From positions 1 through 22,031 of the forward strand of contig UQQY01000012.1 of the NCBI GenBank assembly GCA_900543295.1: 22,031 nucleotides of DNA, given 5' to 3'. This document shows positions 6,789 to 14,518 of the stretch, piece by piece. The stretch's first letter is position 1; each line of letters opens with the position of its first letter. The position numbers and the translations under genes were made by a program. Source of the DNA: an uncultured Oscillospiraceae bacterium. Lineage in GTDB: Bacteria > Bacillota > Clostridia > Oscillospirales > Ruminococcaceae. Under the pieces are notes generated by a model that was not told where the DNA came from, searched no databases, and saw nothing but the letters and a program-made list of their open reading frames with translations.

Positions 6789-8474
6789 CTATTTCGCTAC
6801 AAAAATCGTAATACTTGAAACCTTGGAACGATCCACCACGCTGCCCACCGACTGATCCAGCTCAATAATCTCTCCGCTCTCATAATCCGGATTGGAAACC
6901 TGCTTCACTGTAACGCTTAAGCCGGCTTCCTCCAGATAAGAACGATATGCGTCTACTGTAATCGGATTGCCGCTGTCATCCTTAAGCGGCGGCAGACTGA
7001 CAAACCGCGCGCCCTTGCTGACCGTCAGCTCGATCTGTGTTCCTTCTGGAACCGTTTCTCCCTCTTCAACATCCTGCTTCATAATCACGCCAATATCTAT
7101 TGTATCGTCAAATTCTTCTTTTTTCGAAAAGGTAAACACGGAGCTGTATACAGCCGAACCGACAATATCATCATAGTATTTCCCGACAAAATTGTCCACT
7201 GTAATGCCGGTCAGCTTACTCACTTCCTGCGAAGATTCCCTCGAGCTTTCGGAAGCCTCATCCGAACTGACAGACGATTCATCAGAAATAAGCGCGGAGG
7301 ACTCGCCGCTGTTTTGCGAAACAGTCGGACGGTTTCCGCCCAGAACAATCGTATAGGCGGCGAAGAAAAGGATCAGCATGATCGGCAGGGAAACAAGCAG
7401 TACGATCAGCCAGACTGGGAGCTTATCATACCAATGCTTTTTCCCTTTTGACCTTTTCGATGATGCGGAATCGACAGTATTTTCCTTTCCTGCCTCCGGC
7501 TTTATAGCCGGTACAACGGCCGGCGCATGGTAAAGCGCGTCCGTAAGCTGCCCGACTGAGCGGATGCGCTGTGTGCAGCCAATCGCAAGGCCCTGCATAA
7601 TGGCGTCGGAAACCTCTGCCGGAACCGTTTGATTCAGCTGAGCGGGCGCGGGCAGAGCATCCCCCTGCATACGGAGATCCGCGCGCGTTACCGTCACTCC
7701 AGTTAAAGTGCGATATAAAACGGCGCTTAGAGCATAGACATCCGTCCACTCGCCATGTCCGGTACATTTTTCATATTGCTCCGGTGCGGCATAGCCGGAA
7801 AACAGCTCTGCCTTAACCTCCGAATTGATCGCACGGGCCGCGGCGGTACACACGCCCTTTAAGCGAAGCGTACCGTCCCCCGCCACCAGGATTGTGTCCG
7901 GGCTGATTCCGCGATGTACGATTCCGTGCGCGTTCAGGAGCGCAACCGTATCAAAAAGCGGACGGAACAAAAGACGCGCCTTCTGCCAGGAGAGATTAAC
8001 AGGCTGATCATTCAGATAAGACGTGAACGTAACGCAGGAGACATCCTCATATACGGTGTAAATCGTTGCATAATCCGTAAAAATATCGACCGCGCGCAAA
8101 AGACAGCTCTCCTGTGTACGCAGTGCAATCAGTTGTCTTGACAGCTCGACAAAATCCGTCATCAGCGCTTTGTATTGAATCTCGTTTCCGGGATTCACCG
8201 AGATTGTTTTTCCGTCGGCTTCACGGTGCGAAAGCGTACCTGGAAAAAATTCACGCAGACGCACGCGCTTCTGCACCGATTCGTCATAGGCGAGATAGCT
8301 CACGCCCTCGCCGTTGCGATCAAGCGCCACGCCGACCTGATAGCGTTTAGCAACCAGCGTACCCGGCGCAAGCAGGGAATCCTTCAACAGCGAAGGATCG
8401 CTGTTGCTCTTGCCGCAGTACGGGCAGTGATTGCCGTCGATCGGTTTCATACAATGAAAGCATCTGTTTTCCAT
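6789..8474 (-). CDS. Zinc-ribbon / kinase-fold pseudokinase / PASTA membrane protein
   Basis: 561 residues. In order: a zinc ribbon (CxxC at 5-8 and 17-20), a Ser/Thr-kinase fold (about 40-320), a membrane segment (about 355-377), a Ser/Glu-rich linker (about 385-415), and two PASTA-like repeats (about 418-492 and 493-561). The fold is recognisable from a GEGVSYLAYD glycine loop, SGYAAPEQY (APE motif) and WTDVYALSAVLYRTLTG. All four key catalytic residues are changed: VAIK is VRLR (Lys to Arg74), HRD is HRG (Gly189), the loop Asn is Thr194, and DFG reads CTA (209-211). I checked these codons in the DNA. It is therefore probably a pseudokinase whose extracellular PASTA part binds wall fragments and whose cytoplasmic part is a scaffold. 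GGGAGG lies 9 bases before ATG 8474; it has its own promoter and terminator. Confidence 0.88.
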   Translation of the reverse strand: MENRCFHCMKPIDGNHCPYCGKSNSDPSLLKDSLLAPGTLVAKRYQVGVALDRNGEGVSYLAYDESVQKRVRLREFFPGTLSHREADGKTISVNPGNEIQYKALMTDFVELSRQLIALRTQESCLLRAVDIFTDYATIYTVYEDVSCVTFTSYLNDQPVNLSWQKARLLFRPLFDTVALLNAHGIVHRGISPDTILVAGDGTLRLKGVCTAAARAINSEVKAELFSGYAAPEQYEKCTGHGEWTDVYALSAVLYRTLTGVTVTRADLRMQGDALPAPAQLNQTVPAEVSDAIMQGLAIGCTQRIRSVGQLTDALYHAPAVVPAIKPEAGKENTVDSASSKRSKGKKHWYDKLPVWLIVLLVSLPIMLILFFAAYTIVLGGNRPTVSQNSGESSALISDESSVSSDEASESSRESSQEVSKLTGITVDNFVGKYYDDIVGSAVYSSVFTFSKKEEFDDTIDIGVIMKQDVEEGETVPEGTQIELTVSKGARFVSLPPLKDDSGNPITVDAYRSYLEEAGLSVTVKQVSNPDYESGEIIELDQSVGSVVDRSKVSSITIFVAK

Positions 8475-8498
8475 CTGTCAAAGCCTCCCACATGGAAT

Positions 8499-8513
8499 CC
8501 GCAAAATATGCGG
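8499..8513 (-). other. Small leader hairpin upstream of the pseudokinase gene
   Basis: CCGCA and TGCGG arms (8499-8503 and 8509-8513) form a 5-bp stem with a 5-base loop in the predicted 5' leader, about 15 bases before the GGGAGG ribosome site. No T-run follows, so it is not a terminator; a minor effect on mRNA stability is possible. Confidence 0.35.
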
Positions 8514-8528
8514 TCTTTCCTTCTTCTT

Positions 8529-8557
8529 ATCGTAACAGTTGTCTGCCGATTTGTCAA
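8529..8557 (-). promoter_or_regulatory. Promoter of the pseudokinase gene
   Basis: On the - strand, a perfect -35 TTGACA (8552-8557) and -10 TACGAT (8529-8534) are separated by 17 bases. The -35 overlaps the stop codon of the upstream helicase gene (8554-8556), so the gene can be transcribed independently of the long operon before it. Confidence 0.65.
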
Positions 8558-10638
8558 TCTAAAGTGAGCGGGACAAGCAGTCCTTTGCCCGTACAGACCG
8601 CACGATTTAATCGCCTGTATCCGGCCGAATCAAAAGAAACGGTGATCAAATCCGGCTCCACGGAACGTATGGTTCCATCCCCGAAACTTGCATGCCGCAC
8701 CCGCATCTCTGGGACAAATTCGATTGTTTCTTCCTCCGTCCTTGCTTTCGGCACAGGTTTTTCCTGCAAAAATTGCCGGATAAAAGGACTTGGCGCAACC
8801 GGCTCTCCATTCAGCCGGCTGCTTTCGAACATGACAAGCTTCCGCTTCGCACGGGTTGCGGCAACATAGAAAAGCCGTACCTCATTCTCATATGCGGAAC
8901 AGTCTTCTTCCTTACGCCGGGCTTTTGCATCGCATGAAGGCAGTATATCGTCGTAAATGTCTAAAAGATACACCGTATCAAATTCCATTCCCTTGCTGGA
9001 ATGAATGGTAGAAAGCACGACGGACGCTTCCGGATCGGCGCTCTCCCTCACCGCAAGGGAAAGCGCGGCAAGACGCGCGTTCAGCTCGACAGGACGCTTA
9101 ATGCCGGACGCTACCTGTGTAAGCACAGCGAGCTTTTGATAGGCGCTGATTTTGGAAAACCCGCTCAAGCGGTGTTCAATGAAACGGTCATAGCCGAGCT
9201 CTTTTCGAATAGTTTCGATTGCGTCCGCTGGACACATTACCAACAGTCTGCGGAACAGATCACGGCTTTTTAGCAGCAATCCTCTCCGGTATTCCGGTAA
9301 AGAAGAAAACGATGCTGCACAGTCAAAAACCGATGGATATTCTTCGATATTCTCCTTTGTGTAAAGGAAAATAAGCCGCGAGCAGCCAAGCTTGTAATAG
9401 AGACGGGAAAAAGCCTCAATATCGCGGGGATTCGCAGCCAAACGCAGATAAGCCCGTATATCTTCAACTACGGCGGAGCTAAAAAACGTCATCTCCCGCT
9501 CGCGGCAGGTATAACGGATTCCTTCGCGGGAAAGCAAATCGATCAGCGCCACAGCGGATTCATTGTTTTTATACAATATGGCCTGCCTGCCCTGCCCATC
9601 ATACCGTTTGATGCGCGACACAATGCAGCCGCACTGCTGTTCGTAATCCGTCAAACGCACTGTTTCTACCGCTTCAGAAGAGCAAACCGTCGTCCCGCAG
9701 ATCATATGCTTTTCATAGCGCATACGGTTTTGCGCGATAAAACGATCGGCACACTTTACAATTTTACAATCCGAGCGATAGTTTGTCTCCATTTTTAAAA
9801 TCTGTGCATCTGCATACGTCTCGGAAAAACGTAAAAGCTCGTCGGGGCTTGCACCGCGGAAAGAATAGATGCTCTGATCCTCATCGCCCACCATGAAAAG
9901 CATCGATCCCTTCTGCACAAGCAACTCAAGAATGCGATGCTGCAAAAGCGAGGTATCCTGCGCTTCATCCACGCACACTGCGTCATATTGCCCCTGAAAC
10001 CAAGACCTCACATTCGGACAGCGCCTGAAAACATCAAGACACAGGCTGAGCATATCGTCAAAATCCATCAGACGGTTTTTCCTGCATACCGCAATATATC
10101 CATCATAAATTTCCGCAAAGGACTCGATTCCGTTTTCCGCCTGTTTCGGCGAAAACATCCGGTTTTTGATCCGCCCGATTTCCTGCTCAATTTCTTCAAG
10201 CTGATCGTCGTTCGGATATTCTCCTGTCACTCTCCGCACCGTATCGCGCAGGATACGATATTTAAGAGCCGCCCGTTCTCCCGCCAGAAGAACAGGAAGC
10301 GGGCGGCGGTATCGCTTTGCATATTGCCGCAGGACAGAGTAGCAAAAGCTATGAATCGTCGAAAAGTGTACCGGCGGCAAATCGGGAAAGAGTACCGAAA
10401 AACGACGCTGCATATCTGCGGCTGTCTCCCGACTGAATGTCAGCGTTAAAATCCGCGAAGGATTCATATGCAGCTCCGTTATACAGTATGCAATACGCGC
10501 AGTCAGCACCGTCGTTTTGCCTGAGCCCGGAACCGCCAGCAGAAGCACATGCCGTGCACTCGTCGCAACGGCCTGCTGCTGTTGGCTGTTTAAGAAAATA
10601 CCGCGCATATCTGAAAGATAGGAAAAAAGCCTGCTCAC
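8554..10638 (-). CDS. UvrD/PcrA-like superfamily 1 DNA helicase
   Basis: 694 residues with the SF1A motifs in order: an N-terminal Q-motif region (LNSQQQQAV), Walker A AVPGSGKT at 35-42, Walker B VDEAQD with Asp224-Glu225, motif III-like GDEDQSIYSFRGA, a late STIHSSKGMEFDTVYLL block, and VRLFYVAATRAKRKL. The C-terminal segment (about 648-694, with RHASFGDGTIRSVEPDLITVSF) resembles the Tudor-like tail of PcrA/UvrD. It should be a 3'-5' ATP-dependent helicase in repair or replication-fork processing; at 694 residues it is a little shorter than PcrA. The GTG start at 10638 overlaps the TGA of the U32 gene (GTGA), without a strong ribosome site, so it is probably translated by coupling. An ATG at 10608 lacks a ribosome site. 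It is the last gene of the nine-gene operon. Confidence 0.9.
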   Translation of the reverse strand: MSRLFSYLSDMRGIFLNSQQQQAVATSARHVLLLAVPGSGKTTVLTARIAYCITELHMNPSRILTLTFSRETAADMQRRFSVLFPDLPPVHFSTIHSFCYSVLRQYAKRYRRPLPVLLAGERAALKYRILRDTVRRVTGEYPNDDQLEEIEQEIGRIKNRMFSPKQAENGIESFAEIYDGYIAVCRKNRLMDFDDMLSLCLDVFRRCPNVRSWFQGQYDAVCVDEAQDTSLLQHRILELLVQKGSMLFMVGDEDQSIYSFRGASPDELLRFSETYADAQILKMETNYRSDCKIVKCADRFIAQNRMRYEKHMICGTTVCSSEAVETVRLTDYEQQCGCIVSRIKRYDGQGRQAILYKNNESAVALIDLLSREGIRYTCREREMTFFSSAVVEDIRAYLRLAANPRDIEAFSRLYYKLGCSRLIFLYTKENIEEYPSVFDCAASFSSLPEYRRGLLLKSRDLFRRLLVMCPADAIETIRKELGYDRFIEHRLSGFSKISAYQKLAVLTQVASGIKRPVELNARLAALSLAVRESADPEASVVLSTIHSSKGMEFDTVYLLDIYDDILPSCDAKARRKEEDCSAYENEVRLFYVAATRAKRKLVMFESSRLNGEPVAPSPFIRQFLQEKPVPKARTEEETIEFVPEMRVRHASFGDGTIRSVEPDLITVSFDSAGYRRLNRAVCTGKGLLVPLTLD

Positions 10639-11852
10639 TTCTTCTTGCGCACCACCGAGAGCGGCAGATACGCGCGGTCGCTTTCAATCGACAGCGCCAT
10701 CTCCGGATGACAGGCAGCTTCGACCGATTCGCCCGCCTCATTCTGCATGCCGCGTACCACAAGGGAAACCGGCTCTTTCCCCGGCTCCAAAATTTCAATT
10801 GTATCTCCTTCGCAGAATTTATTTTTCTGCGTGAGAAAAAGCCTGCCGTTTTCATATGTGCGGGTGATGGCGACAATATCGTATTCGCGGATGTATCCGC
10901 CGTTTTCATAATACTGCGCAGGCGTATCGAAGTAAAAGCCTGTGCTGTACTGCCGGTGGCTCACCTTTTCAACCTCGTCGCGCAGCCACGGCCGCAGAGC
11001 AAACCCAGATGGATTCCGCAGATAGTCGTCCACCGCTATGCGGTAGGCATTTGTGACCACTGCGACATAGTAGGAAGACTTTGCACGGCCCTCAATTTTC
11101 AGGCTGGTAACGCCTATTTCCGCAAGCTTGTCAATGTAATCGAGCATACAGAGATCCTTTGCGTTCAGTATATAGCTGCCCTTCTCGTCCTCAAAAACCG
11201 GAAAATACTGTCCCGGCCGTTTTTCCTCCATAAGATAATAGCCCCAGCGGCAGGGCTGCGCGCATTCGCCGCGGTTTGCGTCCCGTCCGGTCAGATAGTT
11301 CGACAAGACACAGCGTCCGGAAAACGACATGCACATTGCACCGTGTACAAACACCTCGATTTCAAGCTCCGGCGGCGTCCTCCGGCGGAGCTCCGCAATC
11401 TCTGAAAGGGAGAGCTCCCGCGCAAGTACGATGCGTTTTGCCCCAAGGTTATAGAGCATATTAGCTGTCTCATAGTTGACTATGCCGTTCTGCGTCGAAA
11501 TATGGATTTCAAGCTCCGGCGCCTCACGCCTTACCACCGCAAAGGCGCCAAGATCGGAGACAATCACTGCATCCACGCCTGCTGACCGCACTGTTTTCAG
11601 ATAGGCGGGGAGCGCGTCAATCTCCCCGTTCCGCGGCAGAACGTTGACCGTCAAATATACCCTCACATTCCGCGCATGGCAGAACGTAACTGCTTCCTTT
11701 AGCTCCTGTTCGTCAAAATTCGCCTGTGAAGCCCGCATGCCGAACTGTTTGCCCGCAAGATAAACAGCATCCGCGCCGTATTGAACAGCCGCGCGAAGCC
11801 GCTCAAAATCTCCGGCCGGCGACAACACCTCAAGCGATACCCCGTTATTCAT
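10635..11852 (-). CDS. U32-family protein, probable tRNA U34 hydroxylation factor (TrhP type)
   Basis: 405 residues. It begins with the family hallmark LEVLSPAGDFERLRAAVQYGADAVYLAG, contains SGRCVLSNYLTGRDANRGECAQPCRW (three of the conserved cysteines that can hold an iron-sulfur cluster), and then LKIEGRAKSSYYV. Although labelled peptidase U32, close relatives (E. coli YegQ/TrhP, B. subtilis YrrN/YrrO) are needed for 5-hydroxyuridine at tRNA position 34, using prephenate. The start is set at ATG 11852 with GGGGGA 7 bases upstream; a longer frame begins inside the intergenic hairpin and is unlikely. It lies directly downstream of mltG; in B. subtilis, as I recall, the methyltransferase gene trmR lies between them, but it is absent here. 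The stop overlaps the helicase start. Confidence 0.85.
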   Translation of the reverse strand: MNNGVSLEVLSPAGDFERLRAAVQYGADAVYLAGKQFGMRASQANFDEQELKEAVTFCHARNVRVYLTVNVLPRNGEIDALPAYLKTVRSAGVDAVIVSDLGAFAVVRREAPELEIHISTQNGIVNYETANMLYNLGAKRIVLARELSLSEIAELRRRTPPELEIEVFVHGAMCMSFSGRCVLSNYLTGRDANRGECAQPCRWGYYLMEEKRPGQYFPVFEDEKGSYILNAKDLCMLDYIDKLAEIGVTSLKIEGRAKSSYYVAVVTNAYRIAVDDYLRNPSGFALRPWLRDEVEKVSHRQYSTGFYFDTPAQYYENGGYIREYDIVAITRTYENGRLFLTQKNKFCEGDTIEILEPGKEPVSLVVRGMQNEAGESVEAACHPEMALSIESDRAYLPLSVVRKKK

Positions 11853-11873
11853 TCGGTTTCCCCCGTTTAGAGT

Positions 11874-11915
11874 TACAGCACACCGCTTTCCTGTCAGCAA
11901 AAGCAATGTGCTGTA
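11874..11915 (-). repeat. 17-bp imperfect hairpin between mltG and the U32 gene
   Basis: Arms 11874-11890 and 11899-11915 pair over 17 positions (nine perfect outer pairs, TACAGCACA/TGTGCTGTA; three G-U pairs further in on the - strand transcript) around an 8-base loop. No T-run follows on the - strand. It lies in the only sizeable gap (99 bases) inside the long operon, about 15 bases before the GGGGGA site of the U32 gene. It may be an RNase site, a stability element or an attenuation structure. Confidence 0.6.
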
Positions 11916-11951
11916 CTTTTCTATTCCTTCATTCGCTCTTTCCGTTTTCTG

Positions 11952-13343
11952 TCAGGTGAGCCCTGCTTTACGCAGATTGACCTGATGCTCCTCATACGTC
12001 TTTGCATAATAGAACTTGCCGGTTTTTAGATTGCTGCAAAAGAAATAGTAGTCTGTATCCGCCGGATTCAAAGCCGCCTTAATGGCATCCTCACCGGGGT
12101 TGCAAATTGCTCCCGGCGGCAGTCCGCCGCTCTTGTAGGTGTCATATGCATCGAGAATTTCCTGATTTACCTCCGAACCCATCTGCTCCTTTAATTCCCG
12201 GGCATAAACGCGCGTCGGATCGGCTTGCAGCAGCGGGTATACGCCAGGGCTGTCCAAACGGTTGTGATAAACCGACGAAACCTTTTCCATCTCCGAGGTT
12301 TTTCCCGCTTCCTCTTGTATGATGGAGGCAAGCCGGATCGTATCCTCTTCCGTCATGCCAAGCTCCTGCATTCTTACCTTATATGGCTCCACCTTGGCTT
12401 CATAGTTATCGAGCATTTTCTTAATAACATTTGCCGGACTGTCATTCTGATAGAAGAAATAGGTGTCCGGAAACAAAAAGCCCTCAAGCCGGTGATATTT
12501 CATCGGATCGTCCGTCAAATCCTCCTCAAAGGCATAACCGAAGCTTTCCGTACTATCCGCCGCAGCTATAAAGTCCTCCGCGCTGCATACGCCTTTTTCC
12601 TCAAGACGGTTCGCCATCTGATACAGCGTAAAGCCCTCTGGGAACGTGACGGAAACTTCCTCGCGGGATGCGCCGTATTTAAACAGTTCCGTAATAATCA
12701 TGCTGTACGACATATTTGAATTCAGCGTATAAGTACCGTAGTGAAACGATCCTTCCGGATTATTAAACTTATAATATACCCGAAACAGGAAAGCAGAATT
12801 TACGACGCCTTTTTCCTCAAGAAGTTCTGCCACATCGGCAACCGTCGCGTTCTGCGGAACCTCAAAAGCAATTGCGCGGTCCGCTTTGCCGAAACCGAAC
12901 GCATCCTGCGCGCCGAAAATGATAACCATAGACAAAAGAGCGGAAATTCCCACAATGATAATCCCGATCATAACGCGCGCAAAAGCAGATTTTCTGCGTT
13001 TTTTGCGGATCTTCCCCGCATCTTCGTGCAGCGTATACTCTGGGATTTCCTCAAGCTTTTTTCCGAGATCAAGCTGAAATCCCTTTAGACGGCGGCCTGC
13101 GATTGTATTTTCCTCTGCTTTTTTTGCACTGTCGCACGCAGGTTCTTCCTCCGCTAACGATTCTGTCCCGTCTTCCTGTACCTGCGCTTTTTCGAATGAT
13201 GCATCCTCTTCCGCAGAGATCTGCCTTTCTTCCGCCGGGTTTTCCAGTCTCTCAGAAAGCGGATTCACGTCAGAAGCAGCGGATACATCCGTCTCCGACG
13301 GATGCTGCGTCTCCTCGGACAAGCGCTTTTCTTCATCAGCCAT
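11952..13343 (-). CDS. mltG: Endolytic transglycosylase MltG (YceG-like)
   Basis: 463 residues with a long acidic cytoplasmic N-terminus (about 120 residues, Glu/Ser-rich), one membrane segment (about VMIGIIIVGISALLSMVIIF), a LysM-like region, then the YceG catalytic domain. Diagnostic blocks are LASIIQEEAG, VYHNRLDSPGVYPLLQADPTRVYA and TYKSGGLPPGAICNPG. Glu345 in QEE aligns, as I recall it, with the catalytic Glu218 of E. coli MltG. The enzyme cuts nascent glycan strands at the membrane surface to end their elongation. I prefer ATG 13343 because AGGAGG (13353-13358) is 9 bases away; the ATG at 13349 is only 3 bases from it. The start overlaps the cyclo-ligase stop (13336). The acidic N-terminal extension is longer than in E. 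coli MltG. Confidence 0.92.
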   Translation of the reverse strand: MADEEKRLSEETQHPSETDVSAASDVNPLSERLENPAEERQISAEEDASFEKAQVQEDGTESLAEEEPACDSAKKAEENTIAGRRLKGFQLDLGKKLEEIPEYTLHEDAGKIRKKRRKSAFARVMIGIIIVGISALLSMVIIFGAQDAFGFGKADRAIAFEVPQNATVADVAELLEEKGVVNSAFLFRVYYKFNNPEGSFHYGTYTLNSNMSYSMIITELFKYGASREEVSVTFPEGFTLYQMANRLEEKGVCSAEDFIAAADSTESFGYAFEEDLTDDPMKYHRLEGFLFPDTYFFYQNDSPANVIKKMLDNYEAKVEPYKVRMQELGMTEEDTIRLASIIQEEAGKTSEMEKVSSVYHNRLDSPGVYPLLQADPTRVYARELKEQMGSEVNQEILDAYDTYKSGGLPPGAICNPGEDAIKAALNPADTDYYFFCSNLKTGKFYYAKTYEEHQVNLRKAGLT

Positions 13344-13947
13344 TTTCATGGTCCTCCTGTTTTCTAATGGTCAATATATATTTCGACGTTACGACATAAT
13401 CCGCCGCCACATCATATCTTCCATGCGGCAGCCTGTTCGCAATGCAGGAAGGATAGCAAATTCCCGCCTTTACGCCGCCAAACCGCTGTAAAAAACGGTC
13501 GTAATATCCCTTTCCGAAACCAATGCGGTACCCTTCTGTATCAAAGGCAAAGGCCGGCAGAATGCAAAGCGCGCCGGAAAAATCCCGTACCTTCGGATGA
13601 ATCGTCGGATCCGGTTCCAGAAGCCCGAATGTATCCTCTTTAAGCTCTTCCAGGCTTTGAATTTGAAAAAAAGCCATATGTCCGTTCCGATCCAGACATT
13701 TTGGAACAGCCACTGCTTTTCCCAGCGAAAAAGCATGATGTATCAGTCCTGTGGTATCTACCTCAATCGGCGTTGATACAAAGCAGAGAAGTGTTTTGGC
13801 GTCGCGATAAAACGCCGCAGAGGTAATCCGTCTCAGAATAGCGGCGTCCGCTTTCTGCTTTTGTGCGGGATCCATATTCTCACGTATTTTTCGGTATTTT
13901 GCGCGCAGCTCTTTTTTCAGCGGACGAATATCGACTATTTTACGCAT
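13336..13947 (-). CDS. fau: 5-formyltetrahydrofolate cyclo-ligase
   Basis: 203 residues, the usual size. The family signature GFGKGYYDRF lies at residues 143-152, preceded by PAFAFDTEGYRI, and an N-terminal basic helix KKELRAKYRKIRENM is typical. The enzyme converts 5-formyl-THF to 5,10-methenyl-THF using ATP and so returns stored folate to the one-carbon pool. AAGGGA lies 9 bases upstream of ATG 13947, inside the end of the DJ-1 gene (13-base overlap), and its own 3' end overlaps the mltG start. In the same operon thyX consumes methylene-THF, a plausible but unproven metabolic link. Confidence 0.92.
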   Translation of the reverse strand: MRKIVDIRPLKKELRAKYRKIRENMDPAQKQKADAAILRRITSAAFYRDAKTLLCFVSTPIEVDTTGLIHHAFSLGKAVAVPKCLDRNGHMAFFQIQSLEELKEDTFGLLEPDPTIHPKVRDFSGALCILPAFAFDTEGYRIGFGKGYYDRFLQRFGGVKAGICYPSCIANRLPHGRYDVAADYVVTSKYILTIRKQEDHENG

Positions 13948-14477
13948 AAAACCGCGTCCCTTACAAGCGCAGCCCGCTCTTTTGAAATCAGCCGCTCAAT
14001 CAGCGCAAAGGCGAAACGATCCGCTACGCCTGCGCCCCGCGCCGTGATAAAAATCCCGTCCGCTTCAACCGGCTCACCGGTTACCTGTGCGCCTGAAAGC
14101 TGCTCTTCAAAGCCGGTATAGCAGGTGGCACGTTTTCCGCTTAAAAGTCCTTTATGCCCTAAAATGGACGGAGCCGCACAGATTGCGCCAATCGGAATCT
14201 CTTTCTTTACGCAATAATCAATCATATCGGAAACAACCTCAGACTGCTCCAGATTGAGCGTTCCCGGCATGCCGCCCGGCAGAACGATCATCTGCGTCTT
14301 CTCCGGATCAATTTCATCGGGAAGAATGTCAGCCTGCACGGTAATGCCGTGCGAGCCGCGCACCAGCTTTCCCGTTATGCCGACTGTCTGCACGGAAAGC
14401 TCGCACCGGCGGAGGTAGTCCACCGGCGTCAGCGCCTCCACCTCTTCAAAACCATCCGCTAAAAAGACATAGATCAT
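13935..14477 (-). CDS. DJ-1/PfpI-family protein
   Basis: 180 residues forming a complete DJ-1-type Rossmann-like domain. The nucleophile elbow is GAICAAPSILG with Cys100, and the supporting glutamate region is ADGFEEVEALTP (Glu14 matches Glu18 of human DJ-1). MIVLPGGMPG at about 63-72 is the usual glycine-rich turn. Relatives act as stress chaperones, glyoxalase III-like or deglycase-like enzymes; the reaction cannot be settled from sequence. GGAGGG is 6 bases before ATG 14477. The 41-base gap to the upstream GNAT gene holds a 5-bp GC-rich hairpin (14493-14506) without a T-run, so the operon probably continues through it. Confidence 0.9.
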   Translation of the reverse strand: MIYVFLADGFEEVEALTPVDYLRRCELSVQTVGITGKLVRGSHGITVQADILPDEIDPEKTQMIVLPGGMPGTLNLEQSEVVSDMIDYCVKKEIPIGAICAAPSILGHKGLLSGKRATCYTGFEEQLSGAQVTGEPVEADGIFITARGAGVADRFAFALIERLISKERAALVRDAVLCVK

Positions 14478-14518
14478 TATTTTCCCTCCGTCGGCGGGCC
14501 TCCGCCATATTTTCCTCT

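Noticed and set aside
10437..11405. 322-codon open frame on the + strand
   Set aside because: It is antisense to the helicase and U32 genes, both clearly recognised, and lacks a ribosome site or domain signature.
11874..11915. Intrinsic terminator after mltG
   Set aside because: The hairpin is strong, but no T-run follows on the - strand and the downstream genes have no clear separate promoter.
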